A stretch of 64,000 nt of DNA. Origin: Paenibacillus sp. S150 (lineage in GTDB: Bacteria > Bacillota > Bacilli > Paenibacillales > Paenibacillaceae). The notes below the pieces were generated by a model. That model was given only the letters and a program-made list of their open reading frames with translations. It had not been told where the DNA came from and did not search any database. The DNA lies in assembly GCF_019352175.1 (NCBI RefSeq), contig NZ_JACBYI010000002.1:62001-126000 (forward strand). The letters run 5' to 3'. This document shows, piece by piece, positions 44,845 to 54,289 of the stretch (the first letter of the stretch is position 1; every line of letters begins with the position of its first letter). Position numbers and translations under genes: made by a program.

Positions 44845-45948
44845 ATGAAGAACAAGAAAAAACTGCCGGCGGTTCTGCTGGTCACCGCAGCGCTTGTGGT
44901 CGTTACAGCCTGTGCCAATAATTCTGCCGAGAAACCGGATGCATCTAACAACCATAATCAGATGGCGAATGAATCGGCTGTTGCCGCGAATGCTCCGGCC
45001 GGGAATGCCCCGGACTCGAACGGCAGCCATGCCGCTCCGGCCGGCTATAAATACGGCAAGCTCAAAATTCAGGCACTGAGCGGAGCCGTCTGCGGAGCGC
45101 CGAGCTATGTGGCGTATGAGAAGGGCTTTTTTGCCGAAGAAGGTCTGGATGTGGAACTGGTCAGCGGCTCGATGGATGCGATGAAAACCGGGCTGACCAC
45201 CGGCGAATTCACGGTGACCAACGGTGACTTTGTGTGGTTTACATCGATCCAGCAGGGACTTGACCTTAAGGTAATCGGCGGGCTGCATCACGGCTGCATC
45301 AAGCTGGTGGTTCCGCCCGGCTCGAGTATTAAAACGGCTGCCAATCTGAAGGGCAAAAGAATTGGCGTCGATGAAATCGGCGGTGTGCCGATGGCGGTCT
45401 CAAGCGTTGTGGTGACCAATGCCGGACTGGACCCGCAGAAGGATGTGCAGTGGCTCGCATATCCGCTGGATCAGCTGCAGGAAGGGGTTAAGAAGGGCGA
45501 GATCGACGTATATGCGGCCTGGGACCCGTTCGGCAAGCTGGCAGAGGTCAACGACGGTTACACCGTGCTGAGCGATATTTCAACCGATCATAACTTTGCC
45601 GGAAAAAGCTGCTGCTTCCTGTACGCCTCCGGCAAACAGATTAAGGAAGATCCGGAGCGTGTCGCCGCGATCGCCCGCGCTTACCAGAAAGCCACAGCCT
45701 GGATTGCCGAGCATCCTGAAGAAACAGCCCGGCTGGAAATTGAGAAAAAGTATGTGGCTACCGATGATGTGAAGCTCGTGACCGATCTTATCGAGAGCTA
45801 CCATTTTAATTACACAACCGATGCTGCCCAGGAGGATATCCGCTATTTTGTACAGCAGTTCAGCAAAACGGGCTTTCTCAAAAAGGATACCGATCCCGAA
45901 GCGTTTCTGAAATCGGCTTATTATGATGTGTTTGGGGCGCAGCAATGA
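44845..45948 (+). CDS. ABC substrate-binding lipoprotein (SsuA/TauA/NMT1 type)
   Basis: A 367-residue lipoprotein: basic MKNKKK, hydrophobic core and lipobox VVTAC (Cys23), then a low-complexity Asn/Ala linker to about 65. The binding domain has LKIQALSGAVCGAPSYVAYE, GFFAEEGLDVELV, LKGKRIGVDE and IDVYAAWDPFG, typical of the family that binds sulfonates, taurine, nitrate or thiamine precursors. In this operon an organosulfur ligand is most likely (inference). A Cys pair (GKSCCFLY) near 253 and the Cys in SGAVCGAPS are unusual. GAAAGGAAG lies upstream of the ATG, and the gene overlaps the permease gene by four bases. Confidence 0.9.
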   Translation: MKNKKKLPAVLLVTAALVVVTACANNSAEKPDASNNHNQMANESAVAANAPAGNAPDSNGSHAAPAGYKYGKLKIQALSGAVCGAPSYVAYEKGFFAEEGLDVELVSGSMDAMKTGLTTGEFTVTNGDFVWFTSIQQGLDLKVIGGLHHGCIKLVVPPGSSIKTAANLKGKRIGVDEIGGVPMAVSSVVVTNAGLDPQKDVQWLAYPLDQLQEGVKKGEIDVYAAWDPFGKLAEVNDGYTVLSDISTDHNFAGKSCCFLYASGKQIKEDPERVAAIARAYQKATAWIAEHPEETARLEIEKKYVATDDVKLVTDLIESYHFNYTTDAAQEDIRYFVQQFSKTGFLKKDTDPEAFLKSAYYDVFGAQQ

Positions 45949-46946
45949 GTATTGTAGACCGGAATCTGGCGCTGGGCAGCCGCAGCCGTACCCGCAATAA
46001 TGCAAGCTTTTCTGCCTGGCTGCGGGCCGGACTTCCCATCTTGTCTTTCGGTGCCGCCCTGGCCGCGAGTCTGGTGCTTCCAACCCGCCAGGAGGTAGAG
46101 CTTGCGCCTTACCGGATCGTTCTGCTGGCCTTCATCGGCTGTTTCGCGATCCGTATTTCCATTGGCAGACTGAGCAGCAAAAGATGGCAGAAGGTGCTCT
46201 ATGGCGCCCCTTTTTATTCGGTGCTTGGCCTGACGCTGACGGTCTGGGACATACTGACGACGAAGCTTAATCTGCTCCCCCTGCCGTTCGTGCCGGGGCT
46301 GGCGCAGATTATTCAGGTGATGGTGGAGGATGCCAATACCCTGCTGCTCAGTACGGCGTATTCCCTGCGGCTGCTGGTTATCGGCTTTTTGATCGGCAGC
46401 TTCATCGGCATTGTGCTGGGTGTATTGATCGGCTGGTACCGCAAATGGAGCTACTGGATGTTTCCGGTGCTAAAAGTAATGGGTGTGGTCCCGGCGACGG
46501 CGCTGATTCCGATTGCGATGATCCTGGTACCCTCCAGCTTTTATGCCGGAGTGCTGCTGATCGTGATTGCCGTTTGTTTTCCGGTGGCATTCATGACAAG
46601 CGTGGGGATTGCCAATGTGCAGAATACGTATTTCGAAGCGGCGCGGACTCTGGGGGCTGACGAACGGTTTCTGATTTTCCGTGTGGCGATTCCCGGAGCG
46701 ATGCCCTCCATCTTCAGCGGAATTTATACGGCTACAGGGATTTCCTTTGCAACCCTGGTGGTCTCCGAAATGATTGGAGCCAGAGCGGGACTCGGCTGGT
46801 ATATCAACTGGGCCAAGGGCTGGTCCAATTACGCCAAGGTATATGCTTCGATCATTATTATGGCGGTAACCTTTTCAATCGTGATGGCGATTATTTTCCG
46901 GGTCAGGGACCGGGTATTGAAGTGGCAAAAGGGGCTGGTGAAATGA
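45945..46946 (+). CDS. ABC transporter permease (SsuC/TauC type)
   Basis: A 333-residue inner-membrane protein with two hydrophobic segments in an N-terminal extension (about 22-75) and the standard BPD_transp_1 core. The EAA loop that contacts the ATPase is EAARTLGADERFLIFRVAIP near 225. It overlaps the upstream gene (ATGA) and the downstream ATPase gene (ATGA), so all three are coupled. Forms the importer with the genes on either side. Confidence 0.93.
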   Translation: MSIVDRNLALGSRSRTRNNASFSAWLRAGLPILSFGAALAASLVLPTRQEVELAPYRIVLLAFIGCFAIRISIGRLSSKRWQKVLYGAPFYSVLGLTLTVWDILTTKLNLLPLPFVPGLAQIIQVMVEDANTLLLSTAYSLRLLVIGFLIGSFIGIVLGVLIGWYRKWSYWMFPVLKVMGVVPATALIPIAMILVPSSFYAGVLLIVIAVCFPVAFMTSVGIANVQNTYFEAARTLGADERFLIFRVAIPGAMPSIFSGIYTATGISFATLVVSEMIGARAGLGWYINWAKGWSNYAKVYASIIIMAVTFSIVMAIIFRVRDRVLKWQKGLVK

Positions 46947-47752
46947 GTGAATTGCCGTCGCAGGCGGAGGGCGTCCGGGGGGCGGTGCAAATCCGGGGGG
47001 TGAGCCGGGTCTATGAAGAGGAATCCGGCCAGAAATTTGTGGCGCTGAAGGAGGTGGATCTTGATATCGCGGCGGGCTCCTTCGTCTCCTTCATCGGCCC
47101 CAGCGGCTGCGGAAAAACGACGCTGATGCGCCTGATTGCCGGTCTTGACGAATGCGCGGCCGGCGAGATTACCCTTGACGGAGCGCGCATTCACGGCACG
47201 CATTATGAACGGGGGTATGTGTTCCAGCAGGCCAACCTGTTCCCCTGGATGAGTATCCGCCAGAATATCGCTGCCGGGCTGAAGGCCCGGAAGATCTACC
47301 GGCAGCACCGCAAGAAGCCGGAGGAATATCTCGATATGGTTGGACTGCAGGGGTTCGGCAATGCATATCCGCATCAGGTGTCCGGCGGCATGGCACAGCG
47401 TGCCTCACTGGCCCGGGCGCTGATTAATGAGCCGAAGGTGCTGATGCTGGATGAGCCGCTGGGGGCGCTGGACGCTTTTACCCGGATGAATCTGCAGGAT
47501 GAACTGCTCCGGCTGTGGAAGCTGCGCGGCACGACCATGATTCTGGTCACCCATGATGTTGACGAGGCCGTCTATCTCAGCGACCGGATCGTGGTGATGT
47601 CCTCAAGACCGGGACAGATCAAAGAGATTGCAGAGGTGGAAATGGCGCATCCGAGGGACCGGAACAGCCCGGAGTTTATTCAATTGCGTTCGAGAATTCT
47701 GGAAACCCTGCACTTTGCCGGCAGCGGCAAGAGCCTGGAGTATTACCTGTAG
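46943..47752 (+). CDS. ABC transporter ATPase (SsuB/TauB type)
   Basis: A 269-residue ATPase. Walker A GPSGCGKTT, Q-loop FQQANLFPW, signature VSGGMAQRASLARAL, Walker B VLMLDEPLGALD and H-loop VTHDVDEA are complete, and the FPW and GALD forms are typical of nitrate/sulfonate/taurine importers. ATG 46943 overlaps the permease stop. Downstream, a 115-bp gap starts with a 48-bp relic of the nifD-like gene. Confidence 0.94.
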   Translation: MSELPSQAEGVRGAVQIRGVSRVYEEESGQKFVALKEVDLDIAAGSFVSFIGPSGCGKTTLMRLIAGLDECAAGEITLDGARIHGTHYERGYVFQQANLFPWMSIRQNIAAGLKARKIYRQHRKKPEEYLDMVGLQGFGNAYPHQVSGGMAQRASLARALINEPKVLMLDEPLGALDAFTRMNLQDELLRLWKLRGTTMILVTHDVDEAVYLSDRIVVMSSRPGQIKEIAEVEMAHPRDRNSPEFIQLRSRILETLHFAGSGKSLEYYL

Positions 47753-47800
47753 GCAAAGTGAATTGGAACAGCCCCCGCGGTTTCGGTCCGCGAGCTGCGC
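47753..47800 (+). pseudogene. Relic of the 5' end of the nifD-like gene
   Basis: 47753-47800 aligns with 48788-48834, the start of the nifD-like coding sequence, with about five mismatches and one single-base gap; the last 19 bases, CGGTCCGCGAGCTGCGC and flanks, are almost identical. It lacks the start codon and is followed by unrelated DNA. It points to an earlier duplication, or to insertion of nifH between an ancestral nifD-like start and the transporter. Confidence 0.8.
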
Positions 47801-47864
47801 GGTGCAAGAGCATGAAGAACAGCTCTAATTTGGAAAATATCAGCTTCATAAGAGAGGACGTTGA

Positions 47865-48734
<870 letters not shown>

Positions 48735-48783
48735 AGACGACCGATCATTATTTTGCCCAGTGGGCCAGGAAAGGGAGAAGAGA

Positions 48784-50265
48784 ATGAGCAAAGTAAACTT
48801 GAACACCCCCGAGGTTCCGGTCCGCGAGCTGCGCCTGGGGTCGATTACCGGATTTGCCGGTACAGCGGCAGGGCTGGTAAGCTGCTCCAATAACGGCGGC
48901 ATGAAGGACGGGTCGCGCTCGTTCAGCCAATGCATGGGCTGCAGCTCCGGCAATGCGTTCTGCCAATTGTCGATGATTACGGATGCGGCCATGGTCAACC
49001 ATGCGCCCGTAGGCTGTGCCGGGGATTTCTTCGGCTTCAATTTCGTCTACCGTGTGGGCCAGATGGAGCGTGACCTGCCGCCTGTAATCGGCCGCTATTT
49101 CAATACGAATATCGAAGAGATGGATACGGTATTCGGCGGAGCCCGGAAGCTGGAAGCCACCATTAAGCTGGCATATGAGCGGGTTAAGCCGAATGCTATT
49201 TTTGTGACGACCTCCTGCGCTTCGGGCATTATCGGCGATGATGTCGAGAGTGTCACGAACAAAATGACCAAAGAGCTGGGTATTCCGGTGGTGACCTGCT
49301 TCTGCGAAGGCTTCAAATCCAAAATCTGGACCACCGGCTTCGATTCGGCCTATCATTCGATTGTCCGCAAAATCGTGAAGCCGCCGCAGAAGAAAACCAA
49401 CAAGGTCAATATCATCAACTTCTGGGGCAGCGATGTCTTCTCCGGCCTGCTGAACAAGCTCGGCTATGAAGCGGATTATATTGTGCCGTTCTCGACTGTG
49501 GCCCAGCTTGAACGGATCTCTGAGGCTGCGGCGACGATCCAGATCTGCCCTACACTGGGCACTTATCTGGGCGCTGCCCTGGAGCAGGTCTACGGCGTTC
49601 CCGAGATCAAAGCACCGATTGCCTATGGTGTCGCCGGCACCGATGCCTGGATGCGCGAGCTTGGCCGGGTGCTGGACCGGGAGCAGGAGATCGAGGAGAT
49701 CATTGCAGCGGAAAAAGCGGCCGTGCTGCCTCAGCTTGAAGCGTACCGGGCCAAGCTGGCAGGGACGACCTGCTATATCACCGCCGGATCAGCCCATGGC
49801 CACGCCTTGATCGCGCTGCTGCGCGAGCTGGGGATCGACGTGCAGGGCGCGGCGATTTTTCATCATGATCCGGTGTATGACAATGGCGATCCGGCAGCGG
49901 ATATGCTGGATCATACAGTCAAAACCTATGGCGATGTTCTGAATTACAATGTCTGCAATAAGCAGGCCTATGAGCTGGCCAATATCCTGAACCGTGTCCG
50001 CCCCGATCTGATGATTGCCCGCCATGGCGGCATGACCCATTGGGGAGCCAAGCTGGGCATTCCGACACTGCTGATCGGAGACGAACATTTCAGCTGGGGC
50101 TATCAGGGGCTGCTGAACTATGCCGAGCGGATTCTGGAAACCCTGGATAACCGGGAGTTCGTGACGAACCTCGCCAAACACAGCACGATGCCTTACACCA
50201 ATTGGTGGATGGAGCAGAACCCGTATACTTTCCTGGGAGGCAACGTTCATGTCGAAGCATATTGA
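48784..50265 (+). CDS. NifD-like catalytic subunit of a nitrogenase-like reductase
   Basis: A 493-residue protein of the nitrogenase component 1 superfamily. P-cluster-type cysteines C53 (CMGCSSG), C78 (HAPVGCAGD) and C145 (TSCASGIIGDD) have the spacing of NifD C62/C88/C154. C255 (QICPTLGTYLG) corresponds to the cofactor-binding C275. The CEGF motif at 174-177 anchors the active-site loop: where NifD has Q191 and H195, this protein has W182 and F186, and where NifD has cofactor ligand H442 (YHGYDGF), it has W438 (SWGYQGL), with H435 nearby. These changes argue against N2 as substrate. ATG 48784 follows AGGGAGAAGAGA. It overlaps the nifK-like gene by 17 bp. Best family match by context: MarD or another group IV-type nitrogenase-like D subunit. 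Confidence 0.88.
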   Translation: MSKVNLNTPEVPVRELRLGSITGFAGTAAGLVSCSNNGGMKDGSRSFSQCMGCSSGNAFCQLSMITDAAMVNHAPVGCAGDFFGFNFVYRVGQMERDLPPVIGRYFNTNIEEMDTVFGGARKLEATIKLAYERVKPNAIFVTTSCASGIIGDDVESVTNKMTKELGIPVVTCFCEGFKSKIWTTGFDSAYHSIVRKIVKPPQKKTNKVNIINFWGSDVFSGLLNKLGYEADYIVPFSTVAQLERISEAAATIQICPTLGTYLGAALEQVYGVPEIKAPIAYGVAGTDAWMRELGRVLDREQEIEEIIAAEKAAVLPQLEAYRAKLAGTTCYITAGSAHGHALIALLRELGIDVQGAAIFHHDPVYDNGDPAADMLDHTVKTYGDVLNYNVCNKQAYELANILNRVRPDLMIARHGGMTHWGAKLGIPTLLIGDEHFSWGYQGLLNYAERILETLDNREFVTNLAKHSTMPYTNWWMEQNPYTFLGGNVHVEAY

Positions 50266-51571
50266 GCAGCCGCGTTACTCCTGCGCCCTGGGTGTGCAGC
50301 AATCGGTGATTGCGATCCAGCGTGCGGTGCCGGTAGTCCATGCCGGTCCCGGCTGCAGCACGAAAATCCACGGCTTTCTCGGCCAGGGAGAGGGATATGC
50401 GGGCGGAAGCACCATTCCCTGCACGAATTCCAGTGAGGCGGAAATTGTGTTCGGCGGGGAAGGGAAGCTGCGGAGCGTCATTAACGGGGCTTTTAAAGTG
50501 ATTGATGCCGATCTGTATGTGGTGCTTACCGGCTGCACCTCCGACATTGTGGGGGATGATGTGGGCCAGGTGACCCGGGAGTTTCAGGATTTGGGCAAGC
50601 CGGTGGTGTATGTGGAGACCGGAGGCTTCAAAAGCAACAACTATGTCAGCCATGATCTGGTCATCCAAGCCATTGTGAACCAGTATGTAGATAAGTATGC
50701 AGCGGATAAGAATGAAATCATTCCCGGATTGGTCAATGTTTTTGCTTCAGTTCCCTATCAGGACCCTTACTGGATCGGCAATCTGCAGGAGCTGAAGCGA
50801 ATCCTTGCGGGCATTGGCCTGAAGCCTAATGTACTGTTCGGGCCGGAATCCGGCGGGGTGGAGGAATGGCTGACTGTCCCCAGAGCGGAGTTCAACATCG
50901 TAGTATCGGCATGGCCCGGACTGAAAAGCGCGGAGCTGCTGCGGACCAAATACGGGACCCCCTTTTATCAATTTCCCTATCTGCCTGTCGGAGGAATGGA
51001 AACCGGGCGTTTCCTGCGGGAGGTGGCGGATTTCAGCAGCGTGGACAGGGCGGCGGCAGAAGCCTTTATTCAGGCTGAGGAACGGAAGTTTTATGCCCAT
51101 ATTGAACGGACAGCGGATTTCATGCTGGAATTCCGTTACGGGCTGCCGCGTGTGTTCTACACGATGCTTGATGCAACCTATGCAGTCGGATTTGCCAAAT
51201 ATCTATTGAATGAGCTGGGTATTCTGCCTGCTGAAACGCAGTATGTCGTCGACAACACGCCGGAGGAATACCGTGCAAGTATAGTGGAGCAGTTCCGCAA
51301 TATCTCTTCCAGACGCTCAGCCAAGGTCGAGTTTGTGGAAGACGGGGGAGCCATTCAGGAGGATATCCGGCAAAATAAACCGAAGCAGCGTGCGCTTCTC
51401 CTCGGCAGCGGCTGGGAGCGTGATCTCGCCTCCGAGCTTAGCGCCGATCTGCTGCCGGTGAGCGTGCCGGTCACCTACCGGCTGATTCTGAACTGCGGTT
51501 ATGCCGGTTACAACGGGGGGCTGCGGCTGATCGAGGATATCTATGACCGGGTATTGAACACTTACCGCTGA
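50249..51571 (+). CDS. NifK-like subunit of a nitrogenase-like reductase
   Basis: A 440-residue protein of the same superfamily. C12 (YSCALG), C36 (GPGCSTKIHG) and C96 (TGCTSDIVGDD) match the P-cluster ligands of NifK, and NSSEAEIVFGGEGKL matches the conserved E/D-rich helix. The N-terminal 60-70 residues of typical NifK are missing, as in other short nitrogenase-like K subunits. The start lies within the 3' end of the nifD-like gene behind GGGAGG, so translation is coupled and 1:1 assembly expected. The operon ends 100 bp later at a strong terminator. Confidence 0.88.
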   Translation: MSKHIEQPRYSCALGVQQSVIAIQRAVPVVHAGPGCSTKIHGFLGQGEGYAGGSTIPCTNSSEAEIVFGGEGKLRSVINGAFKVIDADLYVVLTGCTSDIVGDDVGQVTREFQDLGKPVVYVETGGFKSNNYVSHDLVIQAIVNQYVDKYAADKNEIIPGLVNVFASVPYQDPYWIGNLQELKRILAGIGLKPNVLFGPESGGVEEWLTVPRAEFNIVVSAWPGLKSAELLRTKYGTPFYQFPYLPVGGMETGRFLREVADFSSVDRAAAEAFIQAEERKFYAHIERTADFMLEFRYGLPRVFYTMLDATYAVGFAKYLLNELGILPAETQYVVDNTPEEYRASIVEQFRNISSRRSAKVEFVEDGGAIQEDIRQNKPKQRALLLGSGWERDLASELSADLLPVSVPVTYRLILNCGYAGYNGGLRLIEDIYDRVLNTYR

Positions 51572-51674
51572 AAGCTCGTAGGTTGATTTGGCAGCCTTAT
51601 GCAGCCTGAACCAACAGCCCGCCGGTAAAATGGAAGCTTGAGGCTCTACGATTACAGGCCGTATAAAGAAGATA

Positions 51675-51717
51675 AGAGAACCAGCCGGCAGCAAGCCTGC
51701 ATCACTGGTTCTCTTTC
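51675..51717 (+). terminator. Terminator of the nitrogenase-like operon
   Basis: AGAGAACCAG pairs with CTGGTTCTCT around an inner GCCGGC/GC-rich segment, followed by TTCTT. It lies between the convergent nifK-like and cotD-like genes. Confidence 0.85.
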
Positions 51718-51750
51718 TTCAAGGTCTGGCAGGTATCCGGCAGGAAGCGG

Positions 51751-51966
51751 TTATCTTCTTTTGCTGCGCTGCATGCCGGATATATTGCAAATTTCATCTC
51801 TGATACTGTAGGTGTATATGTGCTGGGGAACTGGCACACAGTGATGGCGTCTGACGATCTCAACAGGATGAATCACCTGCACGATTTGCGGGTGATAATA
51901 ATCTTCATATACGACCGATGGGGGATCTGTAACCGTTTCTGTTGGGCATTTTGGACAGTTTCTCAT
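51751..51966 (-). CDS. CotD-like spore coat protein
   Basis: A 71-residue Cys/His/Tyr/Pro-rich protein: NCPKCP at the N-terminus, then DPPSVVYEDYYHPQIVQVI, HPVEIVRRHHC and VPVPQHIYTYS. Composition and the HP-V-HP pattern resemble the CotD family of inner spore coat proteins. ATG 51966 has AAGGAG nine bases upstream; the longer frame to 52017 lacks a ribosome binding site. It would be expressed late in sporulation in the mother cell; no sporulation promoter was identified by eye. Confidence 0.7.
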   Translation of the reverse strand: MRNCPKCPTETVTDPPSVVYEDYYHPQIVQVIHPVEIVRRHHCVPVPQHIYTYSIRDEICNISGMQRSKRR

Positions 51967-52086
51967 TTCATTCAGCTCCTTCGCCGTTGGACTTATGCCA
52001 GTATACGCACAGCACACCAGCCTGCTTGTTCATTTGTCCATCCGGCTGATAAATGGGCGCGGAGCTGTGCCGGGCTTACCCCCTGT

Positions 52087-52602
52087 CTAGGAACGCTTGT
52101 AAATCTCCCTCATGACATGCCTCAGCTCGGGAATGATCAGCCTCTCCATGGCGAGCTTAATCGCACCAGTAGAGCCGGGCATGGAGAAGACCGCCGTGCT
52201 GCCGATGGTGCCGGCAATCGCCCGGCTGAGAATCGCGGCGGAGCCGATGTCCTCAGTGAAGCTGAGGAGCCGGAAGATCTCTCCGAAGCCAGGCAGCGTT
52301 TTGTCCAGGAGTGAAGCCACCGCCTCATAAGTGGTATCACGGGGGGAGATTCCTGTGCCGCCGGTCAGCAGAACGGCTTCGATGCCGGAATGAACCGAGC
52401 TTTTATAGACCAGCTCGCGGATATCTTCATAATCATCCTTTACAATCGTACTGCCTGTGACCGCAAATCCTGCTTCTTCAAGCATGGTTCTGATCAACGC
52501 GCCTCCGGTATCGGTCTCCGGTGTACGGGTGTCCGAGACGGTTACGATATAACAGGCTACACTTTGGGGCGCCTCGCGCCGGTGTTCCTCTACGGATGAC
52601 AT
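52087..52602 (-). CDS. moaB: MoaB/MogA-type molybdopterin biosynthesis protein
   Basis: A 171-residue protein of the MoaB/Mog family, which adenylylates molybdopterin before metal insertion. Visible: VACYIVTVSDTRTPETDTGG, LLTGGTGISPRDTTYEA (molybdopterin-binding) and SMPGSTGAIKLAMERLIIPE. ATG 52602 follows AAGGAG at nine bases; the longer upstream frame is rejected. It is divergent from the CobW-type gene. It belongs to the pterin cofactor pathway, not to the iron-only or FeMo-type cofactor of nitrogenases, so its closeness to the nitrogenase-like operon may be chance. Confidence 0.92.
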   Translation of the reverse strand: MSSVEEHRREAPQSVACYIVTVSDTRTPETDTGGALIRTMLEEAGFAVTGSTIVKDDYEDIRELVYKSSVHSGIEAVLLTGGTGISPRDTTYEAVASLLDKTLPGFGEIFRLLSFTEDIGSAAILSRAIAGTIGSTAVFSMPGSTGAIKLAMERLIIPELRHVMREIYKRS

Positions 52603-52760
52603 GCGGGTTAGCTCCTTCATAATCGGATATATATTCCTCATGATAGGGGATGGCTGGGACAAAGACAAGCAAAAGGGCGGACTGAGCCGATGCCTTGCAC
52701 CGCAACGGTACTTGTAGTACACTCGCTACCATAGCAGAATTTTGTGGGGAGAGATGGAAC

Positions 52761-53798
52761 GTGGAACAGGCTTTGCCGGTTTATATCTTGTCGGGATTTC
52801 TCGGAAGCGGCAAAACAACATTGCTGCAGCGTCTTTTGGACCACTGGAAAGCCCAAGGGCTCAAGCCTGCGGTAGTCATGAATGAGCTGGGAGAGGTGAA
52901 TCTGGACGGGCTGCTGGTTGAGCAGTCGGTGCCAATGGCGGAAATGCTCGGGGGCTGCATCTGCTGCTCCATCCGCGGCGATCTCAGCACCGAGCTGGCT
53001 ACACTGATTAAGAAAGAGTCACCGGATGTGGTTGTCATTGAAGCTACCGGAGCAGCGAACCCGCTGGAGATCGTCGATGCGGTTACTGAAACCTCCCTGT
53101 ATCAGCAGGTGGAGCTGAAGGGTCTGATCACCGTTGTGGATGCCGCTCACTTGAATGAGCTGTACCGTTCACAGCAAGGGGCGACATACCGGCTGATGCA
53201 GGAGCAGATCCGCTGCGCATCTGTGCTGATCCTGAACAAGACAGACCGCGTAACCGTGGAGGAAAAGGAAGAAACCGCTTTAATCCTGCGCAAATGGAAT
53301 GCCTATGCCGAAATTCTGCCTGCGGTGCGTTGTGCACTGGAGCCGGATGAGCTCCTGGATAGTATTGGCGGTGTTCACACTGAGGGCCGCTTCGAGGATG
53401 ACGGTGAGCCGCAGCTGGCGGAGGAACCGGCCGTGCCTGTTGATAAGGACGATGCAGCGGAAGGGACGGTGCATGCTTCCCATGACCATGTGATGGCTTA
53501 TACCCACTATTTCAAACGTCCGGTGAACAGTGAGGAATTCGAGCAGTTCGTTAAGGAGCTGCCCCGGGATGTGTTCCGCGCGAAAGGGATTGTCACATTC
53601 AGTGATACCTCCGGCAGGTTTCTCTTTCAGTATGCATACAGGGAAGCGGATTTCATGAAAATCACCCCCCAGGGCGAAGTGCCGGATGTGGCGGTGTTCA
53701 TCGGAGAGCATTTTGCTTCCCGGGAGCTGCGGACCAGACTGCTTCAATTGGAGAAGCGTCTTTTGGCAAGGCCGGCTGCTGTAAAAAGAAGCCTATAG
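52761..53798 (+). CDS. CobW/COG0523 GTPase, metal chaperone
   Basis: A 345-residue G3E-family GTPase. P-loop LSGFLGSGKTTLLQRLL, the metal-binding GGCICCSIRGDL (CxCC, about 75), base-recognition LNKTDRV (NKxD) and the C-terminal CobW_C domain (YTHYFKRPVNSEEFEQFVKE) are present. An acidic/His insert (PVDKDDAAEGTVHASHDH) precedes the last domain and may bind metal. GTG 52761 is preceded by GGGGAG. COG0523 members deliver Zn, Co or other metals; which one cannot be told. It lies next to a copper-storage protein gene. Confidence 0.9.
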   Translation: MEQALPVYILSGFLGSGKTTLLQRLLDHWKAQGLKPAVVMNELGEVNLDGLLVEQSVPMAEMLGGCICCSIRGDLSTELATLIKKESPDVVVIEATGAANPLEIVDAVTETSLYQQVELKGLITVVDAAHLNELYRSQQGATYRLMQEQIRCASVLILNKTDRVTVEEKEETALILRKWNAYAEILPAVRCALEPDELLDSIGGVHTEGRFEDDGEPQLAEEPAVPVDKDDAAEGTVHASHDHVMAYTHYFKRPVNSEEFEQFVKELPRDVFRAKGIVTFSDTSGRFLFQYAYREADFMKITPQGEVPDVAVFIGEHFASRELRTRLLQLEKRLLARPAAVKRSL

Positions 53799-53892
53799 CT
53801 GTACACTCCCTTTCAGGAGAGTGGTTCGTTCCTTTTCTTGCAGGTTAATACATAGGCATACACCCTATAAAAATTGCAGGAGGTAAAAGGCT

Positions 53893-54240
53893 ATGACCCG
53901 AATTCAATATCAGGAGTGCATCGATGCTTGTATCAAAACCATGAACGCCTGTAACTATAGTTATGTCTCAAGCCTGAAAGAATATGATCTCGCTTCGCTC
54001 CGTGAGAGCATCAGACTGGACCGGGAGTGCGCGGATATTTGTTCCTTCGCCGTCCAGGCAATGACCCGTCAGAGTCCGTTCGTTGCGGGAATTCTCCGCC
54101 TGTGTGCGGAAATCTGCGAACGCTGTGCCGATGAGAGCAGCAAGCATGTACATACCCACTGCCAGGAATGTATTGATGACTGCCGCGCCACTGCGATTGC
54201 CTGCCGGTTGATCAGCGATGCGGTGGAGGTATACGCTTAA
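53893..54240 (+). CDS. Cytosolic copper storage protein-like (Csp, DUF326)
   Basis: A 115-residue four-helix protein with 12 cysteines, at 9, 13, 20, 46, 50, 71, 75, 78, 90, 93, 97 and 104, mostly in CxxxC or CxxC spacing along helices (YQECIDACIKTMNAC, CADIC, CAEICERC, CQECIDDC, CRATAIAC). This pattern is that of Csp3-type copper storage proteins, which fill a four-helix bundle with Cu(I). No signal peptide, so cytosolic. GCAGGAGG precedes the ATG, and a strong terminator follows. Confidence 0.9.
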   Translation: MTRIQYQECIDACIKTMNACNYSYVSSLKEYDLASLRESIRLDRECADICSFAVQAMTRQSPFVAGILRLCAEICERCADESSKHVHTHCQECIDDCRATAIACRLISDAVEVYA

Positions 54241-54289
54241 ATCAATTTTTAATTCCCTTTAAAATATGCTCAAGCAGTATATTCCAAGG

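Noticed and set aside
52087-52602. MoaB as part of the nitrogenase-like pathway
   Set aside because: It acts in pterin-based molybdenum cofactor synthesis, is on the opposite strand beyond a terminator, and no pterin enzyme is in the operon.
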